Source of the DNA: Ruminococcus sp. | Lineage (GTDB): Bacteria > Bacillota > Clostridia > Oscillospirales > Acutalibacteraceae | DNA: 37,227 nucleotides | Direction: 5' to 3' | Assembly: GCA_024690465.1 (NCBI GenBank) | Contig: JAILPC010000130.1 | Location: 1 to 37,227 of the forward strand | Shown here: one piece after another, positions 34,555 to 37,227 of the stretch | How the letters are laid out: each line of letters opens with the position of its first letter | How positions within the stretch are numbered: the stretch's first letter is position 1 | The notes under the pieces: generated by a model | What the model was told of the DNA's origin: nothing | Database searches by the model: none | Seen by the model: the letters and a program-made list of their open reading frames with translations, nothing else | Translations under genes and position numbers: made by a program

Positions 34555-37083
34555 ATGAGAACATCAAAGAAAATAGTTTCTCTTATCCTCGCGGTAATGA
34601 TGGTTGTTTCTATGATGTCTGTTATGGCTGTTACAGTAGCTAACGCTTCTGCTTTCTCATCAGATAAAAAGGCAGTTTTCGTTACAGATGCCCAGAACTG
34701 GGATTCTGACGGCGTTCTTTATGCTTATTACTGGAAAGTTGAAACAACAGGTTATGACGAGCACTGGAATCCGACTACTGAAACCACAGCGGGCGACTGG
34801 GTAGCAACAACCTATCTGTATGACAACGGTTCAGGTCAGTCTGTATACGGTGTTGCGATTCCCGATGACGCAAACTGGGTATTATTTAACCGTGGTGATT
34901 CAAGACAGACAACTGACACAACAAACGTTTACAACGGTTCCTGGTGGTATATTGACAACAACAAGGTTTGCCAGCCCTGCTCAGGCAGCGTATTCGACAC
35001 TTGTGATCAGACAGAATCTCTGAGCGCTACTTTTGTTGACGCCACAGGCGCTGACAGATATTTTGTTTTAGACGGTCACTATTATTATCTTGACGCTAAC
35101 GGCGCTTTACAGGCTTATGCCAACACAGCTGCTCTTCAGGTTGCAGAGGTTGTAGGCGGGACAAACAACGGTCAGACATTCACAAGCGTTAACGACGCAG
35201 TTGCGTCCGCTGGTGAAGACGGCGAGGTTAAGCTCATCGCTGACATCAAAAGCAATGTCGGTATCGACGGCGACTACACAACAACCCTTGACCTCAACGG
35301 TCACACTATAAGAAATACCAGCGGTTCGGGTATTACGCTTTATACCAGCTCCAACGGCAAGACCTTTACTATTAAGGACACATCAACTGATCAGACAGGC
35401 GGTATCTCTATCAACAAGAGATACGCAGGCGACGGCTGTATCTCTGATTCTTCAGGACGCAAGGTTGTAATCGAAGGCGGTACATACACATCCGACGCTA
35501 ACGCGCTCTACGTTTCTTCCGACGATGGCTGGACAATCAACGGCGGTACATTCAACGGTAATCTTTTGGTAAAATCTGACGTTGACATTACTAACGGTAC
35601 AGTTAACGGCAATATTGTTCAGTCTACAAAAACAGATTATTCCAGCTATCCTTATGTAGATGTTCCTGCTGATATCGAAATCAGCGGCGGTTCAATCAAC
35701 GGCAACATCGTTGAGAATGCCGCTAACAACGGCAATATCGCTGTTTCAGGCGGTACATTTGACAGTGCAGTTCCCGAGGAGTTCTGCGCTGAAGGTTATA
35801 TCCCGACAGACGACGGCAACGGAAACTACGGCGTAAAGGTTGGTTCCTATGTATGTCAGATCGACAGCACTAAGTATGAGACACTCGCTACTGCGATTTC
35901 AGCTGCTCAGAACGGCGATACAGTTAAGCTGCTGAAGAGTGTGACAGGAGTGTTTACAATTTCAGGAAAGACACTCACCTTAGACCTCAACGGATTCAAT
36001 ATCACATCTACTTCAGCTTCACAGCCTATACAAGCGAATAGCGGAACAAAGCTCACAATCGTTAACAGCAATACTGATAAGTCAGAAAACACCTCGACTC
36101 AGAATGCTGTTATGGGACCCGCCAATGGCAATAACTACGGTTCATTGATTGCTCGCGGAGATGATACTACAGTTGATATCTACGCCGGCTACTATTATGG
36201 ATACAACGGAAACAAGACAGCTATCCACGCTTTAAACGGCGCAACAATCACCTTCTATGATTGTACAGTAAACGGTGCGCAAGGCATTGATGATACTACG
36301 GCAGGTAAGGAAGGCAAAGTCTTCTACTCCGGTCTCTCAAACCCCACACAGCCTTATGCTTCATCTCCCGGAACTATCGTTGTTCACGGCGGTACTTTCA
36401 ACGGACGTATGTCTGACTCCAACTGGGGTAATTATATAATCGACGGCGGTACATTCGATAGAAACGTAGTTGTATTGAATGAGAATCCCGTTGATGAACA
36501 AGGCCATCGCGTAGCGACTGCGAGCGGAAGCATGACATCTAAAGGAAACGGCACACTCGAAGAAGCAGGCTGGCTTGCTAACGAATTTGAAGTAGTTGAG
36601 AACGGCGACGGCACATACGGCGTAGCTCCCGCAGCTCCTTTTGCTAGTGATGCTGAAATCGAAGGCTACCAGCTTAAGGCTGTAAGATCAAACGAGTCCT
36701 CTTCGAATGACGGCAACAACATCGAAACAAAGGGTCTCCGTATCTTAACTAAGGTTACAGATGATGATTTGTTCGACGCTGATGAGTACGGTTATGTCGT
36801 AGCTAAGGTTACAGGCAAGGATCAGGCTACAGCTAAGTTCACTAACCTCAAGAAGGACGGCGGCAACGGCGAGAAGACAATCAACTGCAAAGGTTCGGTA
36901 AACAGCGGTATCACAGGCATTTCTACAGATACTTATGTAACACTCGCGGTTAACGGTATGTCAGATAACGATCAGGTTGCAGTTCGCTTCTATGTTGTTA
37001 AGGACGGAAAGACATACTATGCTAACTATACAAATGTAGTTAAGTACAGCGGCATTATCGCGACAATGCCCGCAGAAAACTAA
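34555..37083 (+). CDS. Secreted surface protein: CBM26-like N-terminal module, duplicated beta-helix repeats, C-terminal conserved domain
   Basis: Signal peptide MRTSKKIVSLILAVMMVVSMMSVMAVTVANA; AVFVTDAQNWDSDGVLYAYYW...VAIPDDANWVLFNRGD; repeated TLDLNGHTI / LTLDLNGFNI, VIEGGTYTSD, INGGTFNGN. Confidence 0.7.
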   Translation: MRTSKKIVSLILAVMMVVSMMSVMAVTVANASAFSSDKKAVFVTDAQNWDSDGVLYAYYWKVETTGYDEHWNPTTETTAGDWVATTYLYDNGSGQSVYGVAIPDDANWVLFNRGDSRQTTDTTNVYNGSWWYIDNNKVCQPCSGSVFDTCDQTESLSATFVDATGADRYFVLDGHYYYLDANGALQAYANTAALQVAEVVGGTNNGQTFTSVNDAVASAGEDGEVKLIADIKSNVGIDGDYTTTLDLNGHTIRNTSGSGITLYTSSNGKTFTIKDTSTDQTGGISINKRYAGDGCISDSSGRKVVIEGGTYTSDANALYVSSDDGWTINGGTFNGNLLVKSDVDITNGTVNGNIVQSTKTDYSSYPYVDVPADIEISGGSINGNIVENAANNGNIAVSGGTFDSAVPEEFCAEGYIPTDDGNGNYGVKVGSYVCQIDSTKYETLATAISAAQNGDTVKLLKSVTGVFTISGKTLTLDLNGFNITSTSASQPIQANSGTKLTIVNSNTDKSENTSTQNAVMGPANGNNYGSLIARGDDTTVDIYAGYYYGYNGNKTAIHALNGATITFYDCTVNGAQGIDDTTAGKEGKVFYSGLSNPTQPYASSPGTIVVHGGTFNGRMSDSNWGNYIIDGGTFDRNVVVLNENPVDEQGHRVATASGSMTSKGNGTLEEAGWLANEFEVVENGDGTYGVAPAAPFASDAEIEGYQLKAVRSNESSSNDGNNIETKGLRILTKVTDDDLFDADEYGYVVAKVTGKDQATAKFTNLKKDGGNGEKTINCKGSVNSGITGISTDTYVTLAVNGMSDNDQVAVRFYVVKDGKTYYANYTNVVKYSGIIATMPAEN

Positions 37084-37098
37084 GGAGGAGAGACTAAT

Positions 37099-37227
37099 AT
37101 GAAAACTTTATATACTTCTCCTGTAATTACAGTAGAGGAACTCACAAAATTAGACGTGCTCTGCGCTTCTACAGTTGTTAACACAGGTGACGGTCACTCA
37201 CAAGACGATCATTTTGACAACGCTGAT
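37099..37227 (+). CDS. Small peptide ORF (truncated by window edge)
   Basis: TAAGGAGGAG SD then MKTLYTSPVITVEELTKLDVLCASTVVNTGDGHSQDDHFDNAD..., 15 nt after preceding stop. Confidence 0.65.
   Translation, partial: MKTLYTSPVITVEELTKLDVLCASTVVNTGDGHSQDDHFDNAD

Noticed and set aside
34555-37083. Sortase LPxTG or dockerin anchoring
   Set aside because: No LPxTG-TM-basic tail and no dockerin Ca-binding repeats seen at the C-terminus.

Overview
A 37.2-kb chromosomal window, apparently from a spore-forming gut-type Firmicute (spoIIA operon; Ruminococcus/Oscillospiraceae-like surface proteins). Recognisable housekeeping genes: tatD (partial), metG, pncB, cysK, proS, metA, spoIIAA-spoIIAB-sigF, folC, rsmI, a TrmN6-like methyltransferase and a 2[4Fe-4S] ferredoxin. 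There are two tRNAs: initiator tRNA-fMet and tRNA-Val(GAC). Accessory highlights: (1) a tightly packed operon at about 15.09-22.35 kb with two adenylate-forming acyl ligases (one fused to a carrier domain), two PlsC-type acyltransferases, a free acyl carrier protein, an LRAT/NlpC-superfamily protein, an alpha/beta hydrolase and a DegV/FakB-like protein, followed by a FakA-like fatty-acid kinase; this is the best candidate for an undescribed lipid or acyl-conjugate pathway. (2) A 1316-aa secreted protein whose N-terminal domain resembles the IdeS/Mac (C66) cysteine protease. (3) A remnant of an integrative element at the tRNA-fMet 3' end: 12-bp duplicated att-like site, integrase C-terminal fragment, arm-type repeats and a toxin-antitoxin cargo. 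(4) A structured ~230-nt leader upstream of a beta-helix surface protein, followed by a small 'DVLCAS' peptide ORF cut by the window edge. All family calls come from reading motifs by eye; no searches were run.
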